Part shown: in pieces, positions 8,375 through 16,320 of the stretch
Numbering within the stretch: the stretch's first letter is position 1
Layout of the letters: each line of letters opens with the position of its first letter
NCBI GenBank assembly: GCA_903899885.1
Contig: CAIULK010000214.1
Span: 1 to 38,106 of the forward strand
Direction: 5' to 3'
From: an uncultured Rhodospirillaceae bacterium
GTDB lineage: Bacteria > Pseudomonadota > Alphaproteobacteria > Rhodospirillales > Magnetospirillaceae
Length of the DNA: 38,106 bases
Notes under the pieces: generated by a model
What the model was told of the DNA's origin: nothing
What the model saw: only the letters and a program-made list of their open reading frames with translations
The model's database searches: none
Program-made: the position numbers and the translations under genes

Positions 8375-8936
8375 CGATCCGCCGGGCGACCAGCCCAACC
8401 GCCAATTGGCGGGCCAGCCGCGCCGCCCCCGGATCACCGCTGACCTGGGCGCTGACGATCGCCCCTTCCTTCAGCAACAGCAGTTCGCGCGCCAGGGCCG
8501 CCGGATCATCGGCGCCCGCCGCCGCCGCGATGCCGGTGAGCCACGAGTGCAACAGCGCCTTGTGCCGGGCGGCGGCGGCGCGAACCGGATCGCCGGGTCG
8601 GCTGAATTCGGCCGTGGCGTTGATGAACAGACAGCCGTGGAAATCGGGGGCCGAAAACCATTCCCCCAGAAGATCGAACATCGCCAGCAGACGATCGGCC
8701 GGTTTTTCGGCGCGGGCTTCCACCCCTTGCGCCAGCCAGTCGCGGAACAACTCGTCGCGGCGGCAGAGCACCGCCAAAATGAGCTCCTCCTTCGACCGGA
8801 AATGTTTGTACAGCGTCATCTTCGACACCCCCGCCTCGGCCAGGATGCGATCGATGCCGGTGTTGTGGAAGCCGTTTTGGTGAAACAGCGCCAACGCGGT
8901 TTGCAGCAACTTTTCGCGGGCCGGGGATTTGGTCAT
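8364..8936 (-). CDS. TetR/AcrR-family transcriptional regulator
   Basis: A 190-residue one-component repressor. The N-terminal DNA-binding domain has the classic helix-turn-helix (IDRILAEAGVSKMTLYKHFRSKEELI, split here at about residues 28-53). The C-terminal ligand-binding domain contains HGCLFINATAEF and resembles the TetR_C group often seen in regulators of electrophile or solvent stress. ATG 8936 (MTKSPAREKLL) was preferred over an ATG six codons upstream because family members begin just before the first helix. It is convergent with moeA and overlaps its end. The ligand is unknown. A palindrome of TetR-operator type lies at 9811-9830 in front of the HPP gene and may be a target. Confidence 0.9.
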   Translation of the reverse strand: MTKSPAREKLLQTALALFHQNGFHNTGIDRILAEAGVSKMTLYKHFRSKEELILAVLCRRDELFRDWLAQGVEARAEKPADRLLAMFDLLGEWFSAPDFHGCLFINATAEFSRPGDPVRAAAARHKALLHSWLTGIAAAAGADDPAALARELLLLKEGAIVSAQVSGDPGAARLARQLAVGLVARRIATA

Positions 8937-9051
8937 GGCGCCTAAAGGGTCCAAGGAGTGGCGGAAGGGCTGTTGGTCGGCCTCTTCTCGAAACCGTTAA
9001 AATAGGTTATCCTGCGATTGATGCCACACGGCAAGCAATGCGAGCCAAGGC

Positions 9052-9321
9052 ATGGGCGCGTCTGCAATTCTCCGGCTTCAAGCCGCTGGGTTCTCGACCG
9101 AGCAAGTCACGGCATTGGCCGAGCTGATTGATGCGCAAGCCGCCAGCAAATCGGATTTGGAAGCGTTCGAGCATCGGCTTGAGATGAAGATTGTCGATGT
9201 GAAGTCGGCCCTGACGGCGGAGATTGCCGGAGTGAAGGTCGATATTCTGCTGCTCAAATGGATGATGGGGTTCATCCTCGCCTTTCAAGTGGCGATCTTC
9301 GCAAAGATGTTCCTGCATTGA
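9052..9321 (+). CDS. Small DUF1640-like coiled-coil membrane protein
   Basis: An 89-residue protein. The N-terminal ILRLQAAGFSTEQVTALAELI matches the opening of DUF1640/CCDC90-type bacterial proteins. It is followed by a charged coiled coil (SDLEAFEHRLEMKIVDVKSAL, residues about 35-54) and one C-terminal membrane helix (WMMGFILAFQVAIFAKMFL). It is therefore probably a tail-anchored inner-membrane protein with a cytoplasmic coiled coil. The family is common and often multicopy in Rhodospirillales; its role is unknown. It is shorter than typical members (about 100-130 residues). The start ATG 9052 has only a weak CAAGG upstream. Confidence 0.75.
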   Translation: MGASAILRLQAAGFSTEQVTALAELIDAQAASKSDLEAFEHRLEMKIVDVKSALTAEIAGVKVDILLLKWMMGFILAFQVAIFAKMFLH

Positions 9322-9789
9322 CCCCCTCGCCCCATGCCCCGCGACGGCGGGCTGCCGCAAGGTAAAGAAAATGCCGGTCTGATTAGCTCTGGCGGACAGC
9401 CCCGCTTCAGCTAATAGCGTAACGTACCCACGAAGTTCCGGAATTCCCCAGAATTCAAAGGTCAATGGAACATGTGGGTTCCCAAATAACACATAAATAA
9501 GACCATACCCCATCCCAGCAATTTTTCCATCGTGGCGGTCTCCGTGATCCAGGACTTCGGTGACGGGGATTTTGTACTTAATTGCGCGGCCTGCACAGCA
9601 ATCAACCAAACGGGCGTTTTTGCGCCTACACTCTGCACGCGTGCATGCCGACCTGCAACTATAGTTTTTTGTTACGGGCATCGCGTTAATTTTTTTTGCA
9701 CCAATTGCACAGGGCGGCGACGCGCATTTTAATCGGATTATCTGCTCATCCGCACCCCAGACCCCATAATCGAAACCACGTGGACCATC
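9322..9789. other. AT-richer intergenic stretch with an unresolved minus-strand frame
   Basis: No recognised gene lies between the coiled-coil protein and the HPP promoter. The stretch is clearly less GC-rich than its surroundings and contains T and A runs around 9480-9720. On the minus strand a frame is open from 9681 down past 9322. Its middle part reads like a real protein (IAGMGYGLIYVLFGNPH, then FEFWGIPELRGYVTLLAEAG), but the part below 9321 is merely antisense to the coiled-coil gene. It could be a short unrecognised gene or a decayed remnant. I could not identify it. Confidence 0.35.
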
Positions 9790-9830
9790 TTGACAGAATC
9801 GCCCGCAACGTATACCGACTTGTCTGTCTA
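9790..9830 (+). promoter_or_regulatory. Promoter and possible TetR-type operator before the HPP gene
   Basis: A consensus -35 box TTGACA (9790-9795) is followed after 15-17 bases by TATACC/TACCGA. Overlapping the -10 region is a 20-base imperfect palindrome at 9811-9830, TATACCGACT-TGTCTGTCTA (7 of 10 positions paired). It has the GAC..GTC core common in TetR operators. The nearby TetR regulator is the obvious candidate ligand-responsive repressor, but this link is inference. Confidence 0.4.
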
Positions 9831-9854
9831 TTTACCGCTTGGAGGGACAGACCG

Positions 9855-10364
9855 ATGACAACGCTTACCGACAAACTGCGCGGCGGCGCGGCCCTGCCGC
9901 CACGGGCCGGGTTTCCCACCATCGCCGTCGCGGCGACCGGCGGATTCGTGGCGATTGCCGTGATCGCCCTGCTCTCCTCCTCGACCGGGATCCCCTTGGT
10001 GCTGGGGTCGTTCGGCGCGTCCTGCGTGCTGCTGTTCGGCTTTCCCGACGTTCCCTTTTCCCAACCGCGCAACGTGATCGGCGGGCATATCCTGGCCTCT
10101 CTCGTCGGGCTGGTCTTCCTGTCGCTGTTCGGGGCCACTTGGTGGAGCATGGCGCTGGCCGAGGGGGCCGCGATCGCCCTGATGATGCTGACCCGCACGG
10201 TTCACCCGCCCGCCGGCTCGAACCCGGTAATCGTCATGCTGACCGCGCCCGGCTGGCGGTTTCTGATCATGCCGACCGCGTTGGGCGCGGCGGCGCTGGT
10301 TGCGGTCGCCTTGCTGGTCAACAATCTTCCCAAGGGGCGCGCCTATCCGAAATACTGGCTTTGA
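9855..10364 (+). CDS. HPP-family integral membrane protein
   Basis: A 169-residue inner-membrane protein with about four membrane helices and the motif that names the family, HPPAGSNP (about residues 119-126), plus the conserved GSFGASCVLLFGFPDVPFSQPRN split around residues 55-78. HPP proteins have been linked to nitrite transport in chloroplasts and cyanobacteria, but most bacterial members are uncharacterised. ATG 9855 was chosen because GGAGGG lies just upstream and the first helix begins soon after; an in-frame ATG at 9696 would add 53 basic, histidine-rich residues unlike the family. It has its own promoter, and a possible TetR operator overlaps it. Confidence 0.85.
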   Translation: MTTLTDKLRGGAALPPRAGFPTIAVAATGGFVAIAVIALLSSSTGIPLVLGSFGASCVLLFGFPDVPFSQPRNVIGGHILASLVGLVFLSLFGATWWSMALAEGAAIALMMLTRTVHPPAGSNPVIVMLTAPGWRFLIMPTALGAAALVAVALLVNNLPKGRAYPKYWL

Positions 10365-10433
10365 CCACGCCATGAAATCGCCCTAATCTCGGGCCTCTAA
10401 TACTTCCCTATCCGCCCAGCCCGGAGGGATGTG

Positions 10434-11351
10434 ATGACCCGACCCAATCGTTTCGTGCTGCGCATGGTCGTCTTCGTGTTGGCCGTGGCCGCCGTCGCGG
10501 GCACGCTGGCGCCGACCTTGATCCATATCTTCCTGGCCAATCCCGGGCTGAACGGCCTGATCGTCGGGATTTTCGTGACCGGGATCGTCATGAATTTCCG
10601 CCAAGTGCTGCTGCTCAACCCCGAAGTCGAATGGATGGAGGGCTGGCGGCGCGGCACGCCGATCCTGTCGGGCGCCCGGTTGCGGTTATTGGCGCCGATG
10701 GCGGGGATGCTGGGCGAACGGTCGGGGCGGATGAATTTGTCGGCGATGGCCTTGCGCTCGTTGCTCGATTCGATCGCCGCCCGGCTGGACGAGGGGCGCG
10801 ATCTGGCGCGCTATTTCGTCGGCCTGCTGATTTTCCTGGGGCTGTTGGGCACATTTTGGGGGCTGGCGCAAACCATCGCCTCGGTCGGCGATGTGATCGG
10901 TTCGCTGACGGTGTCCGGCCCCGACATGGCCGCCGCGTTCGACCGGCTGAAGGTTGGTTTGGCCGCCCCCTTAAGCGGCATGGGCACGGCGTTCTCGACC
11001 TCGCTGTTCGGCTTGTCGGGCTCGTTGATCGTCGGCTTCCTCGATCTTCAGGCCGGTCAGGCGCAAAACGCTTTTTATAACGAGCTGGAAGACTGGCTGG
11101 CCAGCCAAACCCGCCTGAGCGGCGGCGGCGGCGACGGTGAACACCCGGTGCCCGCCTATATCCAATCGCTGCTGGAACAAACCGCCGACAGCCTGGCCGA
11201 ATTGCAGCGCATCCTGGCGCGCGGCGAGGAAAGCCGGATCGCCACCAACGCCAACATCCGCACCCTGATCGACAAGATGTCGATCCTCGACGACCATTTG
11301 CGGACGGAACAGGCCTTGCTGGCCCGCACCATCGCCGCCGTCGAGGAGTAA
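10434..11351 (+). CDS. MotA/TolQ/ExbB-like proton-channel subunit
   Basis: A 305-residue inner-membrane protein. There are two N-terminal helices (about 8-30 and 38-58) and then a MotA/TolQ/ExbB core with two helices: FVGLLIFLGLLGTFWGLAQT (about 127-146) and APLSGMGTAFSTSLFGLSGS (about 180-199). A cytoplasmic helical tail follows. The pattern G-L-L-G-T-F-W-G-L and the later G-M-G-T-A-F-S-T-S are typical of proton-driven stators. ATG 10434 is preferred to the adjacent GTG 10431 because it gives better spacing to GGAGGG. With the following OmpA/MotB-like gene, four bases later, it forms a stator-like pair. No flagellar, Tol-Pal, TonB or Zorya partner genes are adjacent, so the driven process is unknown. 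Confidence 0.85.
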   Translation: MTRPNRFVLRMVVFVLAVAAVAGTLAPTLIHIFLANPGLNGLIVGIFVTGIVMNFRQVLLLNPEVEWMEGWRRGTPILSGARLRLLAPMAGMLGERSGRMNLSAMALRSLLDSIAARLDEGRDLARYFVGLLIFLGLLGTFWGLAQTIASVGDVIGSLTVSGPDMAAAFDRLKVGLAAPLSGMGTAFSTSLFGLSGSLIVGFLDLQAGQAQNAFYNELEDWLASQTRLSGGGGDGEHPVPAYIQSLLEQTADSLAELQRILARGEESRIATNANIRTLIDKMSILDDHLRTEQALLARTIAAVEE

Positions 11352-11355
11352 GGCC

Positions 11356-12375
11356 ATGCTGTCCCGCCGCGCGCGGCGCACCGTCGAGATCTGGCCGGGC
11401 TTCGTCGATGCCCTGTCGGGGCTGTTGATGGTGATGATCTTCGTGTTGATGGTCTTCGTTCTGGCGCAGTTCTTTTTGGGCAACGCGCTGTCGGGCAGCG
11501 AACAAACGGTCAACCGCCTGAGCGCCGAATTGGCCGGTCTGGTCGATCAATTGGCGCTGGAAAAGAAAACCACCGAAGGCCTGCGCACCGATCTGTCCAA
11601 CCTGTCGGCGCAATTGACCGATGCCAGCGCCGAGCGCGAGGGGCTGGAACACGACGTCGCCGCGCTGCTAGCGCTGAAGGCCGAACTGGAAAGCCAGCTC
11701 GCCAATGCCAACCAGCGGGCCGAGAGCGAAAAGCAGGTCAGCCTTCAGGCCAAGGCGGAACTAGCACTGCTGACCCAGCAGTTGGAGGCGGTGAAGTCCG
11801 AACTGTCCCGGGTCGCCGCCGCCTTGGATGTGTCGGAAAAGCAAACGGCCGATCAGAAGGTGCAGATCGGCGACCTCGGCAAGAAATTGAACTTGGCCCT
11901 GCTGGGCAAGGTCGAGGAATTGCAGCGCTATCGTTCCGAATTCTTCGGCAAACTGCGCGCCATTCTGGGCGACCGTCCCGGCATCCGCATAGAGGGCGAC
12001 CGCTTCATCTTTCAATCCGAATTGCTGTTCGACACCGCATCGTCCGAACTGGGCGCCGATGGTTTGCGCCAAGTACGCGCCCTGGCCGGCACGCTGGCCG
12101 AGATCGCCCGCAAGATCCCCCCGTCGATCCCCTGGGTGCTGCGGGTCGATGGCCATACCGACAAACGGCCGATCGCCTCGAACCGATATCCCTCGAACTG
12201 GGAACTCTCGACGGCGCGCGCCATCTCGGTGATCCGGGCGCTGATCGCGGCGGGCATCCCCGCCGACCATCTGGCCGCCGCCGGGTTCGGCGAGTTCCAG
12301 CCCTTGGACAGAAAGGATAGCGACGCCGCCTATGCCCGCAACCGGCGGATCGAAATCCGGCTGGACACGAAGTAA
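11356..12375 (+). CDS. MotB/OmpA-like peptidoglycan-binding stator partner
   Basis: A 339-residue protein with one N-terminal membrane helix (WPGFVDALSGLLMVMIFVLM, about 13-32) whose aspartate (Asp18) fits the proton-carrying residue of MotB/ExbD/TolR-type proteins. A long coiled coil in heptad-rich sequence covers about residues 50-195. A C-terminal OmpA/MotB domain (about 205-339) includes FDTASSEL, VDGHTDKRPI and NWELSTARAISV, with the final NRRIEIRL. The OmpA domain should hold peptidoglycan. It pairs with the MotA-like gene just upstream. The extended coiled coil would let the pair span the periplasm. It converges with the autotransporter gene, with two bases between the stops. Confidence 0.88.
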   Translation: MLSRRARRTVEIWPGFVDALSGLLMVMIFVLMVFVLAQFFLGNALSGSEQTVNRLSAELAGLVDQLALEKKTTEGLRTDLSNLSAQLTDASAEREGLEHDVAALLALKAELESQLANANQRAESEKQVSLQAKAELALLTQQLEAVKSELSRVAAALDVSEKQTADQKVQIGDLGKKLNLALLGKVEELQRYRSEFFGKLRAILGDRPGIRIEGDRFIFQSELLFDTASSELGADGLRQVRALAGTLAEIARKIPPSIPWVLRVDGHTDKRPIASNRYPSNWELSTARAISVIRALIAAGIPADHLAAAGFGEFQPLDRKDSDAAYARNRRIEIRLDTK

Positions 12376-12377
12376 CC

Positions 12378-14060
12378 TCACAACGCGACCGTCAGCCCCA
12401 AATGCAGGCTGGTGCCGGTTGAGCGCAGGGCCGGATTGGCGGATATGTCGGTGGATTGAAGCTCGCGCGAGATGTCGCCGACCTCCGATCGCGTGGCCGA
12501 CAGATCAAGAGAAATGCCGCGTTCCGACTGGAAGCGAATGGCCCCGCCTATTTCCCCGCCATTTGGGGTATCGGCGACTTTGAGGCTGGGGGCAACAGTG
12601 CCCGATTTGCCCATATCGAAGCGATAGCCGACGAGGCCCGCCACCGTCTTGCTGGAATAGTGGCTGCGGCCGAATTCCTGTTCGAAATCGATCGATCCGA
12701 ACACCGGCCCTTTGACCGCTCGAACGCCCACCGTGGCGGCCTCGGCTTGGTGGTCGCCGTTGATGGTATCGCCGGCATCCCACACGTTTTCCGCGCGGAC
12801 AAACGGTTCCACTTCAACAGTGTCAACGTGAAGACGGTAGCCGATTTCGGCGCCGGGGCGAATTTGGGCGACGGCGGTGCGGCCGGAATCGTTGTAGGTG
12901 CCGTCGGATTCGGTGTAGGCCGAAGTCCAGCGTTCACCGATCAGCGTACTCAGCCGCCCTTCGATTTTAAGCGGCTTTTCCGTGGGCGTAAGGCGAGCCG
13001 TGCCGGTGCCCGCGACGAACCACGTGTTGGAGGTCGAGGTCCCGGTAATCCCGCCGCGTGTGCTGTCGATCGCGCCGCGGCTAAGCCCGCCCGCCAGCTC
13101 CAAACCCAAGCGGTGACGTGGCGACTGCCAAGAAAGGTATGGCGAAAGGGTATAAACGTTCTCGTGATAGGCGCCGCTGTTATACTCGGTATCGAGATTG
13201 GTACGGCCAAAGCCGAAGGCGGTTCCGACAAGCAGGCCGGGGGTAGCCCTCCAATCGGCCCCAAGGGTGTAGGTGCGGGTCATCCCGGAGGTGCGGGCAT
13301 CGGCTTGGCCGTTGTGACTGGTGTTGCTGGAATATTGCCCCCACAGGGTAAGGCGCGCCGGATCGCCGCCGCTGGGCAACCGCAACCGGTCGGACCCGCC
13401 CGGCTGCCGTTGCGGCCGTTCGTCCAACGACAGCGAAAAATTACCCAGCGAAGACAGATGGTCGAGGGTGTCGCCGCGATCACTGGTCCGTTCCCAGGGC
13501 TCGTTGCCGTTCGGCTGGAATGAGGACGACAGTTTGCCGAGCGTCGAATCGCCCGGCGGAATCGTCGTTACCGCTTGTGACGAGGCGATGTTGGCGACCT
13601 CGATCCGGCGCAGGATATTGCTGATCTGGCTGCGCGGTTGCGCCGAGGCCAACTGAGTGTTCACGGCCTGACGGGCCTGCTTCAACTGCCCAGACGATAT
13701 CCCCGTGCTTACGCCGACGGTGACGGTATAGGATTGGTCGTTCGTGAGTGGGTGGGTGTCGCTTTCCCGGATCGTAAACGTATAGGTGCCGGTCGTGGTG
13801 GGCGTGCCGGACAGAACGCCGCCCGCGCTTAAGGACAAGCCGGGCGGCAAGGATCCCGATACGACCGCGAATGTGATCGGCGCCACGCCGTCCCCGGTAT
13901 CGGTAAAGGTTTGGCTATAGGCCACGCCGAGCGTTGGATTGGGAATGGTGACCGGGGCAAAATCAATGCTGGATGCGTGCCCCGCCGCCGGAGCGATCGT
14001 TATTGCCATTAGCAGCGAAAAGAGAGCAAACACATACGATCGAAATTCCCGCCCCAACAT
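12378..14060 (-). CDS. Autotransporter-type outer-membrane protein with one Ig-like domain
   Basis: A 560-residue exported protein. A signal peptide (about residues 1-29, cleavage after GHA) is followed by one bacterial Ig-like (He_PIG) domain at about 34-116 with PPGLSLSAGGVLSGTPTTTG. A helical linker (QLKQARQAVNTQLASAQ, about 125-141) and a C-terminal autotransporter beta-barrel (about 290-560) follow, ending GTSLHLGLTVAL with a hydrophobic last residue. Alternating barrel strands (for example TYTLGADWRA, VYTLSPYLSW, GAEIGYRLHV) are clear. The passenger is very short for an autotransporter. It is probably surface-exposed and its role (adhesion or envelope integrity) is unknown. It lies alone, convergent with the OmpA-like gene. 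Confidence 0.85.
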   Translation of the reverse strand: MLGREFRSYVFALFSLLMAITIAPAAGHASSIDFAPVTIPNPTLGVAYSQTFTDTGDGVAPITFAVVSGSLPPGLSLSAGGVLSGTPTTTGTYTFTIRESDTHPLTNDQSYTVTVGVSTGISSGQLKQARQAVNTQLASAQPRSQISNILRRIEVANIASSQAVTTIPPGDSTLGKLSSSFQPNGNEPWERTSDRGDTLDHLSSLGNFSLSLDERPQRQPGGSDRLRLPSGGDPARLTLWGQYSSNTSHNGQADARTSGMTRTYTLGADWRATPGLLVGTAFGFGRTNLDTEYNSGAYHENVYTLSPYLSWQSPRHRLGLELAGGLSRGAIDSTRGGITGTSTSNTWFVAGTGTARLTPTEKPLKIEGRLSTLIGERWTSAYTESDGTYNDSGRTAVAQIRPGAEIGYRLHVDTVEVEPFVRAENVWDAGDTINGDHQAEAATVGVRAVKGPVFGSIDFEQEFGRSHYSSKTVAGLVGYRFDMGKSGTVAPSLKVADTPNGGEIGGAIRFQSERGISLDLSATRSEVGDISRELQSTDISANPALRSTGTSLHLGLTVAL

Positions 14061-14165
14061 CCCGCATACTCCGCTATGCCAATGACACGGGGAAGTATTG
14101 TGGAATGAACCTTAAAAATAGGTAACCTCGAAGCGCGGGCGAGGTCAGGGGGCCATCGGAAAAAA

Positions 14166-14849
14166 CTACAGCCCCGCCAAGTTCCGGTCGACGCGCGATA
14201 AAACCGCCACCACGCCGATCGTTGCCACCACCAGGAACAGCGGCCCGAACAGCCAGAATACCAGCGGCACCGCGAAGAAAAAAGCGCGGGTGCCGATCGC
14301 GACCATATTGCCCGCATGGTTCAGCCGCCGCGCCACGTATTTTGGCGACAAGATATCGTGAACATCACGCACTTCCTTGGGCACGTTGATCATGAAGATC
14401 ACGTGGTTGGCGAGCCGCACCGACATCGCATAGGCCAAAAAACAAATCATGAAATCCACCAACAGGCAGATCACCTTGACCAGCCACAGTTCCGCCGCGT
14501 GTGAGCCGACGACGTTCAAGACATGCCATGTGCGCGAGATGGTTTCCGCCTGCCCGGACAAGGTCAGGGTGCCGACAATCAACAGCGTGCTGGTCGATAC
14601 CATCAGAATTCCATACATGATGAAATTGCGCAGGGTCTGAACCGCCATTACATCCTTGGCGGGGTTGTTCATGACGTTTTCCACCCAGGCGCGCCGCGCC
14701 AATTCCAGTACGAAATGAATGGAATAGGTTGGATCACGCCGGATCCGCGCGTTCAGGACAAAATAATAGCCCACGACAATCGCCACACTGAGCGCCACCG
14801 CCCCGGCATCGACCCCGAATTCACGCAACCAATCCCAAACCGCGGTCAT
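14166..14849 (-). CDS. DUF599-family membrane protein
   Basis: A protein of about 227 residues with four to five membrane helices: an N-terminal one (AVALSVAIVVGYYFVL), FIMYGILMVSTSTLLIVG, LWLVKVICLLVDFMICFLAY, and a C-terminal hydrophobic region (FAVPLVFWLFGPLFLVVATI). WVENVMNNPAKDVMAVQTLRN and the mid-protein NVPKEV region are characteristic of DUF599. The function of the family is unknown. ATG 14849 (MTAVWDWLREFG) was chosen; a GTG eight codons upstream is possible. GGAAGGGAG lies 10 bases before the ATG. It is divergent from the flavin reductase gene across about 70 bases. Confidence 0.82.
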   Translation of the reverse strand: MTAVWDWLREFGVDAGAVALSVAIVVGYYFVLNARIRRDPTYSIHFVLELARRAWVENVMNNPAKDVMAVQTLRNFIMYGILMVSTSTLLIVGTLTLSGQAETISRTWHVLNVVGSHAAELWLVKVICLLVDFMICFLAYAMSVRLANHVIFMINVPKEVRDVHDILSPKYVARRLNHAGNMVAIGTRAFFFAVPLVFWLFGPLFLVVATIGVVAVLSRVDRNLAGL

Positions 14850-14922
14850 CACCTGGAAACTCCCTTCCAACACCGTGCGGCCATGGTACCCTGAATCGGA
14901 AACTCAGCGGAAGAAGGCTCGC

Positions 14923-15456
14923 ATGATGCAGGAGCTCGACCTCTCCTCGGTCTATCGGCTGCTGGAACCGGGACCGGTGGTTCTGTTGACCACCGCGCAC
15001 CATGAGCGCGCCAATGTGATGACCCTGTCGTGGCACATGATGGTCGATTTCGTGCCGCCGCTGGTGGCCTGCGTGGTCAGCCAAAACGATTTCAGCTTCG
15101 CCGCCCTGCGCGCCACCAAGGAATGCGTGATCGCCCTGCCCGATTCCGGCCTTGCCCCAACGGTGGTGGCGGTCGGCAATGCGTCGGGACGCGATATCGA
15201 CAAATTCGCCGCGTTCGGATTAACCCCGATGGCGGCCAGCCAAGTCGCCGCCCCCCTGGTGGCCGAATGCTTCGCCAATCTGGAATGCCGGGTCATCGAC
15301 ACCCGATTGGTCCCGCGCTTCAATCTGTTCGTTCTAGAAGTGGTTAGGGCGTGGCGCGATCCGACGCGGTCCAACCCGAAAACCATTCATCATCACGGCC
15401 ACGGCAGCTTCGTGATCGACGGGGAAAGCCTGCGGCTCGAGTCGAAAATGCCGTGA
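14923..15456 (+). CDS. Flavin reductase-like FMN-binding protein
   Basis: A 177-residue protein of the flavin reductase / FMN-binding split-barrel family. The N-terminal PGPVVLLTTAHHERANVMTLS (split at about residues 16-37) matches the FMN phosphate-contact region, and CVVSQNDFSFAALRATKECVIALP follows the family pattern. It probably uses or supplies reduced FMN in the cytoplasm; the substrate cannot be told. ATG 14923 was chosen because GAAGAAGG lies upstream and the 16 residues before it are poorly conserved in character. The stop codon overlaps the start of the next gene (TGATG), so the two are translated together. Confidence 0.85.
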   Translation: MMQELDLSSVYRLLEPGPVVLLTTAHHERANVMTLSWHMMVDFVPPLVACVVSQNDFSFAALRATKECVIALPDSGLAPTVVAVGNASGRDIDKFAAFGLTPMAASQVAAPLVAECFANLECRVIDTRLVPRFNLFVLEVVRAWRDPTRSNPKTIHHHGHGSFVIDGESLRLESKMP

Positions 15457-16316
15457 TGCGCGCGGGTTGGATTCTGCTGGCGCTGCTGCTGGCCGCCCCG
15501 CTTGCCGGGCGGGCCGAGCCGCAATCCTTCAAGGAATGCCCCGATTGCCCGGAGCTGGTGGTCATCCCGCACGGCGAGTTCATGATGGGTAGCCCACCCG
15601 GCGAACAAGGCCGCTTCGATACCGAGGGCCCCCGCCATCCGGTGCGGATCAAGGCCTTCGCCTTGGGCAAAACCCCGGTGACGGTCGAGGAATTCCTGAC
15701 CTTCCTGCGCGAAACCGACTATCAACCCCGCCCCTGCAATCATGTCCTGAACCTGACATGGCGGAGCGAGGGAAACCATCTGGCCTATCCCCCGGGCTCG
15801 GCGGAATCACCCAAGCAACCGGCGATCTGCGTCGGCTGGAAGGATGCCCAAGCCTACCTTGCGTGGCTGAACGGCAAGGTCAAGGGCGAGGTCTACCGCC
15901 TGCCCAGCGAGGCCGAATGGGAATATGCGGCGCGCGGCGGCACCACCACGGCGCGCTGGTGGGGCGAGGCGATCGGCGGTAATAACGCTAATTGCAACGG
16001 CTGCGGCAGCCCCTGGGACAACAGCCTGTTCGCGCCGGCCGGCAGTTTCGGCCCCAACCCGTTCGGCCTGTTCGACATGCTGGGCAATGCCTGGGAATGG
16101 ACGCAGGATTGCTGGAATTCCAACTATACCGGCGCCCCCCAAGACGGCAGCGCCTGGATCGGCGGCGATTGCGGCAAGCGCGTTCTGCGCGGCGGTTCGT
16201 GGAGCAACCTGCCGATCTTCATCCGCTCGGCGGCGCGCAGCGGCGGCGACGCCAAGGGCCAGGATTTCGATTACGCCAGCGACGCCGGATTCCGGGTGGC
16301 GAGAAGCATCCGGTAG
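15456..16316 (+). CDS. Formylglycine-generating-enzyme-fold (SUMF1) exported protein
   Basis: A 286-residue protein with a signal peptide (MRAGWILLALLLAAPLAGRA) and a complete FGE-sulfatase domain: VVIPHGEFMMGS (about 34-45), RHPVRIKAFALGKTPVTVEEF, YRLPSEAEWEYAARGG (about 147-162), GLFDMLGNAWEWTQD (about 205-219), VLRGGSW (about 244-250) and GFRVAR. The catalytic cysteine pair of true formylglycine-generating enzymes should lie shortly after RGGSW; no cysteine follows that motif here. The protein is therefore probably a non-catalytic or differently active family member in the periplasm. No sulfatase gene is nearby. ATG 15456 overlaps the previous stop and coincides with the signal peptide start. 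Confidence 0.85.
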   Translation: MRAGWILLALLLAAPLAGRAEPQSFKECPDCPELVVIPHGEFMMGSPPGEQGRFDTEGPRHPVRIKAFALGKTPVTVEEFLTFLRETDYQPRPCNHVLNLTWRSEGNHLAYPPGSAESPKQPAICVGWKDAQAYLAWLNGKVKGEVYRLPSEAEWEYAARGGTTTARWWGEAIGGNNANCNGCGSPWDNSLFAPAGSFGPNPFGLFDMLGNAWEWTQDCWNSNYTGAPQDGSAWIGGDCGKRVLRGGSWSNLPIFIRSAARSGGDAKGQDFDYASDAGFRVARSIR

Positions 16317-16320
16317 GGTT

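Noticed and set aside
9696-9854. Longer HPP protein start at 9696
   Set aside because: Adds 53 basic residues across the predicted promoter; GGAGGG before ATG 9855 decides the start.
10434-12375. Zorya anti-phage system (ZorA/ZorB)
   Set aside because: The MotA-like protein lacks the very long ZorA tail and no zorC, zorD or zorE gene is adjacent; such lone pairs are common in alphaproteobacteria.
15456-16316. True formylglycine-generating enzyme (sulfatase activator)
   Set aside because: The fold is present but no cysteine follows the RGGSW motif and no sulfatase is nearby.
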